Below, in pieces: positions 37,401 through 50,000 of a DNA stretch of 64,000 nucleotides. The translations under genes and the position numbers were made by a program. Each line of letters opens with the position of its first letter. The stretch's first letter is position 1. The stretch is from Tyto alba (lineage: Eukaryota > Chordata > Aves > Strigiformes > Tytonidae): positions 4,431,243 to 4,495,242 of the forward strand of contig NW_024881279.1 in assembly GCF_018691265.1 (NCBI RefSeq), written 5' to 3'. The notes beneath the pieces were generated by a model. It saw only the letters and a list, made by a program, of their open reading frames with translations, made no database searches and was not told the origin of the DNA.

Positions 37401-38111
37401 TGGGCTTTGCCCGGTGGCTGTGGGAAAGGCAGAGCGAGCTGGACTGACCAGGCGAGGCTTTGCTTTTGCAACGGAGCTGACAGCCTTACTCCTTGTTGGT
37501 GCGCACGCTGTGGGCCACCCGTGACTCACAACCAAAGAAAACTCAAACCAAAGCTGCACATGGGGAAGAAACGCCTAAAAGTTGAATTATTATATAAAAT
37601 GAGTGGGATCTATAGTGCTGAAAATCATTTCTGAGAAACCCACAATACCAGGCAGAGTGCCAAAAACCTCGTCCTCCTTATTGTCCCTCCTCGGCCTTGT
37701 CAAGGGGTAATTACTTCTTTGATTTACGGGTCCATTGCTTGCTTTTCTGTGTGGAAACAACCCCTGTAAAATCACAGCACTGTCACACGGCAAGCGGTAT
37801 CACCCTCCATCCCTTACACAGGAGCAGCCGTGAACACATCACCCACCCGTGGGACATCACAGAAACCCACTGAGGGCTGTTGAGAAGACAGCAAGGGAGG
37901 AGAAATCCAGGATAAACACACAGCATTGCTCACCTCCAATTTTTTAGTATTAGACAGAAAAGTGAAAGCTGGGCTTTGATCATGAGAAGTGATGTTTCAT
38001 GCCAGAGGGGATGGCACAGAGACCTGAGCAGTAAGTGGGGGGTATCTGCACTCTGCATTTCCTTCACGAACTGAAGCAAACCACTAAATAACATAATCAC
38101 GGCTGTATGAT

Positions 38112-38130
38112 TAACACACACACACACACC
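38112..38130. repeat. Short (AC)n microsatellite
   Basis: About eight uninterrupted AC units. Confidence 0.85.
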
Positions 38131-38504
38131 CATCCCTACTGTGTAAATGCCAGGGATTATTTTGGCTGGTCACAACTCACAGCATTTCCACTTTGCAATA
38201 ACCTGAGTGTTACAAGAGCACAAAATGCTCCCATGAGCTTTGTCTTCCTACACTCCAACACCTTTAAACACAACCCTCCAGTCTCCCAGAAACACCTTAC
38301 CGCGGAAACCCTCCTCATTCAAACAGGCTGAGTTGCTCCCTGGCAGGGGGAAAATCTGACAGATAAAGTTGCCATCACACCTGCAGGCTTTTAATTTAAG
38401 AATTGGCCAAGCCAGTATTGATGAGTGGGAGAAATGAGTGACTGTGGGGCAAACCCCATGGGAGGATGATGCAGCAGCGGCCCCTGCAAACCAGTAATGA
38501 GATG

Positions 38505-38518
38505 CCACTAGATGGTGA
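38505..38518 (+). promoter_or_regulatory. CTCF-like motif
   Basis: CCACTAGATGGTGA matches the CTCF core at 12 of 14 positions, in plus orientation. Confidence 0.35.
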
Positions 38519-40045
38519 CAGTGCCCACAGAAATTAAAGTAACCAGGAGAGAACCCCATCTCCAGTACAAGGCCACTGTGAACTGAAAACATTAGTTGGA
38601 AATAACTTGTCGTTTGTAAAGAAAGGGAATTAATTTAGTCGGTGTGTTGGTCAAGGAGCACCAGGAGGTGTTGGCCTAGTGATAAATAGAAAAGTGAGTG
38701 AATTCACCTGCCTGGTGTAAGTGTGAAATGAGCTCTTTCTGTACAGCCCACATCAGAAGTAAATAGGTTCCATCTATCTTCATTTCTCCTGCACCTCTGG
38801 CACCCTCAGGCTGAGATCGAGCGTAATTTTGGCTGTGGGATTCACCCATCATTCCCTAAAGGAGCTGATAATCTTCCATGAGGCAACTTCAACTGCTCTG
38901 CCCCTCGTCCCCAGCACAGGAGGAGCCGCATGTGAGAGCTGTTGCTGTTGACCTGCCTGGATACTGCCCTTGCAACACACTTTTCTGTTGCAAGCTATTG
39001 GTTTACAGCACATTCAAAGTAATGTTTCAGCAGCATTCTGGCAGTTCATTAAGTAATGCTGAATTCAGAAAAAATGCGTGGTTACAGATAATCCATAAAA
39101 TCCATAAGCACCAGCACTGGTAAGCAGGAATTGGACTGTATCTGGTTACCTTGGTTTGCTTTCTGTGCAAACACTTGTCTTATGGGGTGTTTTATGCCTG
39201 TGAAAGGCTCCTTCGCTGCTTTCTTGAAGTCTGAGTTGTGTGAGAACAAGCAGGATCACTTACCTACTTCATCTACAAGTGTGACACATTATAAGATACT
39301 GGATTTGCCTTTCATCCTCTATTAATCACCGAAGTGATACATTCAACAAAATATAAGTTTTTCAATAAATGGGTAGCAGAGGAGAAACATTTTCCTGGTA
39401 TTTAGTAATCTTTGTCATCTCTGATCAAATAAAATTAAGGGCTCATTTACATTTGGCTGGTTATCTTGTTACTGGAGCTCTCATCCAAAACACCAGCTAC
39501 AACATGAGAAGGAACCCATGTTGAAAAAAACCCTACAATACCCAGATCCTTAAAAAATCCATATGCATGTTGTGACCTGCTGTTTATTAGACTTGTGCTA
39601 GCTCACAGCTTGCTTCAGTGCAACGCTGAGCAAAACTGAAATGATCACCATAATTACCACAGAGCAGACAGCAAATCCACTTCTTTTCCTTCTGTTAAAT
39701 AAAGCCGCAGCCGTGATGGAAAGAGGGGAATGGCTGGAAAGGACAGAGAGCCTGCAGGAACAGCGAGGAGATTTGCAAAAGTATGGGAAAGATAATATTC
39801 TTTCAAAGATGGAAAGATAAAAAATCCCGTGGGTAGTTCTGAAAAATAAGACTATTAACATGTAATTAATATCTGACTCTGGGCTTTGTTTAGCTCCTCC
39901 CTAAGCCAGCAGAAACATTCTCCTCTCTGCCAAAGCAGCAGCCCCATTGATCCAGCTGTGAGGGTGCTCAGGCCAGGGCTCTGCAGTCACAGACACAAGA
40001 GCAAATGTAGACGGGCCGTTGTGGAGCCTAACGTCAGTGCAAATC

Positions 40046-40099
40046 ATGAGTAAATCAGAGCATTCAGACCACTGATGTAAATCATGCTCATTTACTCAT
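40046..40099. repeat. Near-perfect inverted repeat, 16-18 bp arms
   Basis: ATGAGTAAATCAGAGCAT (40,046-40,063) pairs with ATGCTCATTTACTCAT (40,084-40,099) except for a two-base bulge. The arms flank a 20-bp spacer. The structure predicts a hairpin about 54 nt long, too short for a typical pre-miRNA. Confidence 0.85.
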
Positions 40100-42817
40100 A
40101 GCAGAATGGGACACTAAAGCAGCATGGCTGGCATTCCTGTAGTGATGGAGTATTTCTGCTGCCCAGTTGCCCAAAGAAAAAATATTTACAAAAACACATT
40201 TTAAGAGTGTGTAGAAAGAAACGGATTTTTTTTCTGACTTGGCAAACAGTTGGCAAGTGTATCTGTGGGGCACCTTCACCGTCCCTTTTTGGCTGATGCT
40301 GCAAACATCATTGCCCAGCTTCGATTTTCTGTTTTGTCAAGTAGAGTTCTCACATCCCCACACACACATGTACATCACTGCACAAACTGAGATATTCCCA
40401 TTGCAAATCCCCTCTACTTAAAGATAGGACAAATTTTACTAATTTCTAAACAAAGCCTCATCTCTTTATTCAAAAATAACTCATTGCTAAATGGGAAAAA
40501 AAAATCCCAAACCTGAATATTTTAACAACAAAAAAAAAATCAGGTTTCAGTTTTACAGTGAGTGTGAAATACCCAATTCTGACAGTTTTCACTTTTATTA
40601 TACATTGCACCTATTCAAACAGCTCTTCTCTTACCCAGCCAGTAAGTGACTGGAAAGCCAAGGTTTCACCTCTTCCAAGACTATGTAACCCCTGAGAGCA
40701 GAAGCTGCCAATGCCCCCGTTTAGCACTGGGGTTCCCTCCCTGGTGTTGACTGGGTGGCCCAGGGCTCTCCTGAGGGAGCAGCCACCGAGGGGACATCTG
40801 ACATGGGGGGGTCTCCGAGGGTGGAGGGTGTCCTCAGCTGCCAACACTTCCTCTGGTGGAACCATGGACCTGGCTGTGGACAGCACAGTTATGGAAAAAA
40901 TGCCAAGTTTGAAGGTGGAAATAAAAAATATCCCTTCTCAGAGTGCTGCTCTAGCTTTTTCCCGGCTGTACAATCATTTTTGTGAAAACCAGAGGCCAAA
41001 AGTCCACCCGTGTACACAACCACCCGCTCTCACCTTGGAAACAAAGGCAGCAAAGAAAGTCAGAAAGAAAAGAAAATTGCTTTGTGTTCCCATCACGGGG
41101 CCTCATCGGGGGGAGGCGGGGGTTTCTCTGCTATAATATTTCTTTTGTGTTGCGTGTGTGGTGCCAGCCCGAGGCACGCCACGGGGCTGTGGGGCTGGGA
41201 GCTGGGAGGCAGGGCGAGAGGCACGCATCCCAAACCCCGTGTTCCTGAGCAGGGTTCTCCAAATCTCCCCCCACTTTCTCTCCGCACTGCTTCTGCAGCT
41301 CACAGACCTCGACAAAGCGTCCGATTGCTAGAGGTGGCACCTGAGCTTGCCAACTGTCGCTGCAAACCTCGCAGCGGCTTTAAAACCCAATGGGTTTAAA
41401 CCTTTAGAGGTTTTAAACCTTTAAAACCGGATGGGAAAATGTTGTTTACAGATGCATAATTAGGGCTTGGGGGTCAGGGCTGCATCACCCTTCTTGGAGA
41501 AGCTGGGGTGGAAAGGAGCTGCTGGCCCCAGGAGTAGCAGCCAAGCTTGGGGCCAAGCAGCCACCTCATGGAGGCAACCGGAGATTTGGGGAAAATACCG
41601 TCCGTCTTTCAAAATTAAATTCAGGGTTTCAGGAAGAGCAAGCAGGCGCTCTCAGCATCTGCAGGTCCTTGGCCCAGCGCAAGGTGGTTCCCCAGCCAGG
41701 GCTGAGCTCTCGGCCCCGGAGCCCCACGGCGCGTTGGGCTGTCAGACGGGGAAGCGGCGATGGGAGGTACGCGGCGATGCAGCCTAATCCTGCCGCAGTG
41801 CAATAACCGAAGTGCTTAAAAACAAACTGCCTGTGGTTAGTTAAATGGAAAATATGCAAGATTGTTCCCTTCCCCAGAACACGCTCACCCAGAACCCAGC
41901 TCAGCAGCAGGGGCCAAGCTGCTCCCGTGCCCCACACCTTTGGCAGGGCAGGAGGGGGCCCAGCGCCGCCCCATCACCTATTCGTGTGCATCTCCCAGGG
42001 ACGTGCATATGCAAGGAGGTTCTGTGATTTTTATTCCAACTAATAATCCCCCTTGCTTGCATTGTGGCAGACTCCAAAATCCCCTTCAGGACCACTCTGG
42101 TGCTGAGCAGCCACAGGAGAAGCCGTGTTCGCTTGTCAGTTCAAGTGAGTGCAAACACATCTCTATTTTAGAGAAAACTGCTTTCCACAGTGGCCTGAGC
42201 TCAGCCGTGATATCAAGAGGGCTTCGTTATTGTAAGCCGTGCCACCAAGATGACAATTACTTTTCCAGACCTCTGAAAAACAAAAATCATTTAAATATTG
42301 CATCATATAAACAACCTGATTCTCAAGCATGGGCTCATTTATTCCATCCCAAAACAAATGTGCAGTGGAAGATGACAAAGCAAAGGGACCACCAAACAAA
42401 TGTTTTCTACAAGCAGAGAATTTATCTAAGTTTCATTGAAATAATCTGCTGTATCCTAGCAGTGAACACTGCAAACTGTCAATGATTTCCATGTTTCCCC
42501 AACTTTCTAGCACGCACATGGAAATATGTTGTTATAAAACATAAGCTAAAATTTCAGACTAATTAAAGGGATTTTATCTGGTTAACATCATATCTTGTTT
42601 TTTTTTAAAAACAGACGTCTCCTTGCCCATATGTTCTAAATAGCATCTTAGATTATTAAAGCAGAAAAGTTTTACAAAGCTAATTTACATTACGCTGTTT
42701 ATTGTCTTCTGTTTATTTTTGCATGTCTCTCAGTACAGTCTAGTCAGTCCTACCTTTCTTCACCAGCACTTTCTAATCAATGGAGTTTTCAGACTCTCTC
42801 GCCCGAAAGCAGGAGAC

Positions 42818-43045
42818 AGGATGGTTCAGTGGTTAGGGCACTAGACAGAAATACAACTCCCTGCTGCCAACATCCCGTGGGATCCCAGGCAAGGCACTCA
42901 CCCGCTCTTTGTCTCAGCTCCCCATCTGTAAAACACACCATTTTCCTAACTCACAGGGCTGTCCTGAAGCACACAACATTTTATTTGAGTGGGGTAATGA
43001 GGTACAGACGTAGCTTGTATATGCCTCCGTGCATGGCACCACTAT
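42818..43045 (+). mobile_element. MIR/CORE-type SINE relic
   Basis: It begins with a tRNA-like A-box segment (GGTTCAGTGGTTAGGGCAC). It then shows the order characteristic of MIR elements: a GGGATCCCAGGCAAGGCACT equivalent of the MIR segment GACCTTGGGCAAGTCACT, then CTCAGCTCCCCATCTGTAAAA, then CTCACAGGGCTGTCCTGAAG. That order and spacing identify a MIR-family SINE in sense orientation. It is heavily mutated, as expected for an element mobilised early in amniote history. The right end is approximate. Its pol III promoter is unlikely to be functional. Confidence 0.7.
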
Positions 43046-46000
43046 TTATCAAAAAAAGCTACAAAACAATTGATGGGAGCTGTATGTTGTAATTGCAGGC
43101 AGTAATGAAGCTTTAGGTAAGGCATATGACTGAAGAAAGGAGATACATGAAAGCATGCAAGGGCGCTTCAGTCCCTGGGGTGAAATGTAAATACTGGCTT
43201 TCCAGGCAAACACCCTGCTCCAAAATTGGAGTAACTTTATTCACGCATAAATACTCTTCTTTAAATAGCACGGCAGTGCTTTATCTTCCTATCTCAACGA
43301 TTAAGGAACCCTTTGTTTTTCAGCAGACCGCCACTGACTGCTGTGGTTGATATTAGCCAAAATAGGATTCGGCACAGCAGCAAGGGATGCTCGTTTTTCT
43401 CCAGTGAAAGCCTTGCATGTTGCAGACAGCCCGTCCAGGTGTGGCTGGAGCTGCACAGATGAACATGTGGAAGCAGAAAAGGAAGGCAGGACCACCTCCT
43501 CCCTGGCCACTTGCCATCCAGACATCTTAGACCGAGGTTGTAGCCTTGAAGCAGCTCTGCAGCCTGCCAGAAGCACAGCCCAGCGCAGCCGACCCGGCAC
43601 GGGGCAGGCTGTGATTTCCCCCCGTATCTCTCTACCCTGCTGAGCCCGTGTAAAGCAGGCAGTTACCAGTGCATTGAGGAGGCAAGTTCTGACCCATGCT
43701 GCTGCAGAACCCAAGGTCTGCCACCCTGGGAAAATGAAAAACCCAAGCCTGTAAGGGAGCAGATAGTGCTGGTATCACCGTAGAGGAGCTTAACAGCACT
43801 GCCTCCCGAGCGCTGCCACGCGTGCACCGGGCCAGGTCCCTCTCCGAGTCCCTCGGGGGCTTAGGGGTCCCTGGCAAATCACCTGTGGTTGCCCTGTGGA
43901 GTCCGAGAAATCAAGCAAAGGCTCTCGACCGTCGACCTTGAGCAGAATCTGGAAAACATTTGAGTTAATTCAAGCTGCTGGTCTCTTTGCCTTCTGTACT
44001 GTAACTACAGGTAGCTAAACAAAAGGATATTGGTATAGAGTTTTCATTTCAAACAGGTAAAATCCAGCCCAGAGACCAAAAGAATCACCATCTCACGGCC
44101 AATATAAGCAAGTCTGTGGCACCAGGTTAGCTCTTCTCTCACAAACTCAGCATCAAGGTACAGCTGACTCCGCCATGGCTCCGGCTGTAGCTGAGATGAC
44201 CACCACTGCCAGGTGTCCCCGGACTCACCAGTAAGGCCACCACCTAGGCAGGCTGTTAGGCTGGGCCCTGGCAACTTAAACATGCAAGGATCCTGGTGAA
44301 AACGTGAAGTGTCGTTACGAACAGCGAGGTTTTATAACAACTGAATTCCCAGAGCTTGGCCGTGTTGGTGGGAGCTGAATTTGGTGACTTGCCCACTGCA
44401 CATCACCGGGGCCAGCAAGCAGTGCTGCTCTTTGGGGCACGATGTTACATTCTCCAGAGGCCTGTTCAATCAGCTTAAAACCCTCCGTAAATCCAAATGC
44501 ATATGTCCATTGTAACTTCTTTGGATGCTGGGTTACACGAGTGTACGTTCCTAACGCAAGTGTTACTCTCCAGCAAGGGGAACACGTTTGTTTTCTAAGT
44601 ATTATGGAGTGATCAGTTCTCATATTTGTAACTGAACCTATGAAAAAGCAACAAAATCATCTGTTTTCTCCCAGATACACAAGCTAGTAGGAATAATCCA
44701 TCATTCAATTACAAGCAAGCTTTTTGAACCATAAAAATACATACCACTGTATGCATACTGGTAACAGAAATGCCTACAATTACTGAGTAAAGTTCAGTTT
44801 GCCCTAAAACAGTAGTTGACTCTAATTACTTATATTTACCTAATTGCAGCTCACCACCCCCCTGACTAAGCAGGGATCAGCAGCACTTTCATGAAGTTAC
44901 CTCTGAACGTGGTGGTGCACATGGAGCATTGGGTTGCCTTTGGGGGAACGGGAGCACCGTTGATCCACATCAGCGGTATCCAGGGCTCCCAGGGTCAGCC
45001 CGTCTCTTGTCACCCAGCAGCGAGGGACGCCCAGCCAGCCACATCTGCAGAGCCCATGTTCCTGAACCAGCACCCTCAGAGTCAGGCTCAGCCCCCCAGG
45101 GAATCACAGTCAGTAGGGGAAGACCCTATGAATACCATGGGGCATCACCCAAATTGACACCTATGGATGTTTTGTAAAGCAGAAGGTAAATAATTAAGAG
45201 CTTGAAAACGCTTTAATAATAATTTCTGATATGAGCTGCTGATTTTAACCCCAGGTACGTATTTATTCAGCAGGATGTTACAACATGTGCCCGACTTCAG
45301 CCGTACACCCTATGTAAATGTTTCTTCTCTGAATCAGGCTTATAAGTAGCCCTTATCTGGATATTATTTTTTTTTGACTGAAGTTTCATGGAACATTAAG
45401 AGTTAGAAAGGAAAGATTTCTTTTACTAATTGCAAATAATTCCTTTCTTCTTGCCACTGGTCTACAAGCATTTAAGGCAGAGGCGGGTTGGGGGAGTGAG
45501 AGGCAAAGGTCTTTTCAGGCCTGCAGCTGAGCAATGGGCACATGCTGAACACCAGCACCAACAGTGCCATTTATATATCAGATTTTAAATAAAATGCTTG
45601 GCTCCTGAAATGGCTACTGGAAAAAAATACAGTGGAATCAAAATAACAATCTTTTGGGCAGAAACCCTGCTGGAAATGTAGAAATAAAGGGCAATCGAAG
45701 CACATGATCAGAAGGTCCTGGGTGATTTCGAGGGTGACTCAAAAGGCCATTTTACCAGCTCAGGGGTAACCCCCATCACACACTGTCCTGCCCCAGCTCA
45801 CAACTAAGGAATTCCGTGACCTCTCTCTGCATCCTGTGAGTCTATAACCATCATTTCAACATGTATCACCCACAGTGAGTATTATTACTAGTCATAATGT
45901 TATCCAGCTGTTTGTTGTTTTTCAAAAAAAAAAAACCCTACAACTATCATATTTAACTTTACGGATATTTTGCTGTAACAAGACTTTCCCAGATGTTCTG

Positions 46001-46979
46001 CCCCTTGATTATGCATGCCACAAAAGCATGTTTTATAATGACATAAATACAAAGCAAGATGAAAGTCATGGAAATGCCTGTGCATTTTTTTCTTAACGCA
46101 GCTGTATTTGAGATGGTTTTGCGTCTGTCAAGCATAAATCAAAAGGGGAAAATGATCCTCAGAGCTAGCCCATTCCTTGATAGAGCCAGTGTTTTCTGTC
46201 ACAAACATCAGTCCATGTCAAGAATTATTCTCTGTTATAAACTTCCACTTCCCACATTCATGGGAAGGTGAAGTTAAATGTTACTAAAGCATTTCCAACC
46301 CTGGACTGGAAAGTGCTGAGAGTTTCAGGTTTGACTACATTTATTGCTCAGCGTTATGAAAGATTAGTAATGAGTACTGCATAAGGGGGATTTATGTCAG
46401 CTATAATTCCTAATTTCTATTCCCAGTGGTGCCAAAACATAGATGAGTGGCTATGGCCCAATCTCTGACCTGGGCATGAGGCTTTTTTCATGCTTTTTGG
46501 GGAACGTGTTAATTAATTAATAGTGGGGATGCTCAGATGAAACTTCCTCATCAGTAAATACGAATATTTATTGGTTAAACTTTTCATGTGGCATTGCTGG
46601 GGCACTGAAAAGCAGGATATCATATAGATGACAAACAGGCTGAAGTGATAAGAAGTGTTACCACGTAAGCACAAAATATAGCGGTACCAGGAGAAAGAGT
46701 ACCCATTTTTTTTTCTGACCTTTCCCAAGCAAAGCACTATTTGTGGCAAGCCCTTGGCTGCGTGTTACCTATATCCTGTATGAATGAATTCCTTTTTTGT
46801 GTGATTGTTCAAAGCCAATATGTCCGTTTCTATAGAAGCACCCACAGGATCACCGAAAACCACATATTCAGCTCTTGTTAATGTCAGCAATGACGTACCA
46901 GAGCAAGTACTTGTTTGTCCTGAAGAAATACAGGACTTCCACCGCTTGAGCGCAAGCCAGCTGCCGAACGCCTGTTCAG

Positions 46980-47010
46980 AAAAAAAAAAAAAAAAGAAAA
47001 GAAAAAAAAA
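46980..47010. repeat. A-rich tract
   Basis: About 31 bp of A with two G interruptions. Confidence 0.85.
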
Positions 47011-50000
47011 GTTGTTGACATGAGAGGAAAAACCAGGTTTCCTGTTTGAACTCTGACAGGTACTGGAAGATATGAGTAACATCAAATCTTGGTCTGCTCT
47101 AAAGGCAGTCTGTGGTCAGGGGGTTCTCACATTTGTTTGTGTGGAACAGCTTTGAATTGTTTGCAGATACCGCGCAGAAGAAACTCAGAGATGCTTATCG
47201 GGGCACAGGGCCTGTTATGAAATATATGCATTTGTGAACAGGTTACAGGAGATCAAAACGGCTCCAGATGATATGCCTCACATGCTGTAAAATGTGGTAG
47301 ATGCTCCCGAGATACCTCCGAAAATATCACATCGCAGCGTTGTCGAGTACAGACAGTGGCCACCTTTATTTCCATTTCTCACTGCGTGGCAGGCGAAAGG
47401 AGTTTGGGGGATTTTTTTTCCAGATCATTCTTTTTTTTTTTTTTTTTTCATGTGAGCATCTGACTGTTCAAATTAAAACTTTCCTTCGTTATGATTTTCA
47501 CTAACAGAACTACCCAAACAATTACAAAGGAAACTAGATGCTGGAGAAAATGGCTTAAGACATCCTGGCTTTGCCCCAGCTGCGTGCCGCGCTCTCCCTC
47601 GTGGGTGACACTGCTGGAGGATGATGCCGGCGTGCCCCTTTCTTTGCTCCTCTGAGCTGCAAAGCCCAACGAAGAAACCTGGAGCAACGAGAGCCAGAAG
47701 GGGCTCTGCATGAGCAGTACAGGCTGTTTGGCAGCAGGAAGGGAAGCAAGCAGATTTGGGGGGGAATTTGTGGGGGGAATGCAGCAGGCAGACCCCTTGG
47801 TGAGCCGAGAGGACAGGACCGGACCCCAACACCCGGCCCGGCTCTAAGAGGTGCTGGTGAGAATTGTGGCGTCTGTGAGAGATTTCCCAAAGGGCTCTGC
47901 CAAAGCAACCAGCCAAAATTGCATCTGAAAGCCCATCTCCCTCACAACGCTGCCTGCCAGCCAACGGCACGCTGCTTCCTCCCACCTCAGAGATCAACCC
48001 CTACAAACTCCTCTTTACTCATACCCTTGGATAAAACCTAACCAGTTGGCCAAACAGCTTACAGGGAGCTCAGCCATCCATGGAGCAGTGGCTCAGCCTC
48101 CAGCCCAGGTCTCCAGGTGGGAAGGGAAGAGCAAAAAGGGCCCCGTTTGGTCCCTTCCTTGCCACAAGCAGATCTTCAACTCCAGCATCCCCATCTGCTC
48201 TCACACCCTTGCGATGCCTTCTCCTTTCGACCACCCCTAATGTCACATTACAGTGCCTTTGTATACACAAAACTAAGCCTTAATTTTCCTTACGCTCTAA
48301 CACAAATCATTGACTTTTCAAAAACTCTAAGTAAAAGCCTCCCAGATCTCTGCTAACCCCAAGTCATATTGGGGGATACATGTAGTTCATAGCTCCGTAT
48401 TACAATTTAATAAGTGAGTAACTCAGAGCTGCTTTGGCTCATTTATTGAGGCAAAACTCTCCTCTAAACTGTGCAAATTCACACCATCAGCTCTCTCATA
48501 GCCCAAACCGAGTCCACAAGAAGAGCTTGCACTGAAACCAGAGGCAGTTCTGCATACGCACCCGATGAAGGGGACACGGTCCTCCAGGAGAAATGCCCTC
48601 CTTGGAGAACATCACCACCTCCTTCCACTAACATGAAACCACCACGCCAAGACACTGCCAGGAGATTATTTGAACTTCTCTCCTGGGCTGTGCCCTTGCA
48701 CAGCGATGGGGGTCCTCAGCTGATGGGGGGGACAGTTCCCAGCACCACACAGGGTCAAACCTTCAAAAACCGTCGATTTTAGGGCTACCTGCACATAGCT
48801 ATCCTCAAACCCACAGGTGACAGACAGTGGCAGTGAGCTCCTCTCAAAAACCCACGGCACCTCAGAGCTAAATGCTTCACCTCCTTACAGGCTGCAGCCT
48901 CAAGCACAGGAGCGGGTCACGGCTACTGAGACTCAAAGCCAACACTGTACAGATCTGTTATTGTTTGTTTCTGCCTATTCTCATGGATTTTTTTGTTTTG
49001 TTTTCCCTTTCCAACATTGACACATGTAGTCCTTTTCTACTACAGTGAATGCTCACAGAAAGCAAGTTTTCAGCTAGCATGCTGTAATACACATGGAAAT
49101 AAATTGAAAATTAAAACCATTCATCTGAAGAAAATAACAATTCCCTACAACAGGGGTAGCTGGTTACAGCTATATGACAATTGGGATTTCAGAGCTAGGC
49201 TAGTCATAAATTCTCTTAGTGTGCAAAAGCCTTCCTTGAGCTACTTGTAGTAAGTTTGAAGCAGAAAAAAAGCTGCAAGTTCCTTAGACATCTGATGCAA
49301 GGCTCAACCCCTCAGAGCACACAGCTGATGGAACAGATATTTCAGCAAATAATTATCTCCTTAAAATATTGGGTATTGTGTTTGTCTTCATTCCCAAGCT
49401 GGAACTCTTTCAGATAAATTCATGATTTTCTGTATTCATTTTTGTAAATTTAGTGAAGTTCCCCGCCCTGCCCCTCCCAAGACTGGATGGATTTTGCCAG
49501 ATGGATTTTAACTGGTTGTTCTGGTGCAGCTGACACAAATGTAATGTAAACAATATGTTCTCAATGGTCTGATACTGAAATTCCCCTGAAATCACTGGGA
49601 CATAAAAGGGTGGTTAACTTAATACCTGTGCTTAAGAGCTTTCCTGAATCAGGGTTATAAATCACAAGAGAAAGCTGGAGGAATCCTCCTGTCACTGAAA
49701 ACATTGCCCTATCATTTCTTTGAGGATATCAGGATTAAGCCATTAACTTTTTTGTAGTAATTCATACCAATGTCATTAGAAATGGACTTATATAATTAAA
49801 AAGTGTATAAGATAAAACCTAACAGTATGAAGAATAAGAAAACCCAGTAGATTCATAACTAGAAATAATATCATAATAATTCAGTATTACATGAAACAGC
49901 AGTGGAAAAAAACATTTAAAATGGGAACACTGGTTGTTCACATACAGCAGTACAGCATTATACATTTACAAGAGTGAAGGGTTTGTTTTAAACAAACACT

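Larger units (their letters stand above)
28470..42810. other. Intergenic stretch without recognised genes
   Basis: Both strands were read for splice-bounded coding sequence and none was recognised. The longest frames (188 codons near 33.7-34.3 kb on minus, 207 codons at 41.86-42.48 kb on plus) have no known domain and look like chance. The GC-richer patches at 33.8-34.1 and 41.1-42.0 kb contain some CpG but lack promoter architecture. The stretch holds a short (AC)n at 38,112-38,130, a CTCF-like site at 38.5 kb and a long inverted repeat at 40.05 kb. Confidence 0.45.

Noticed and set aside
40040..40105. Inverted repeat considered as a miRNA precursor
   Set aside because: The stem of about 16 bp is too short for a usual pre-miRNA, so it is reported only as an inverted repeat.
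41862..42485. 207-codon plus-strand frame, the longest in the window
   Set aside because: It matches no family I know, its composition changes along its length with local GC, and it has no exon boundaries. A chance frame is the best explanation.
47473..47997. 174-codon minus-strand frame
   Set aside because: It falls in a GC-rich patch, overlaps another open minus frame, and has no domain or transcript-like signals.
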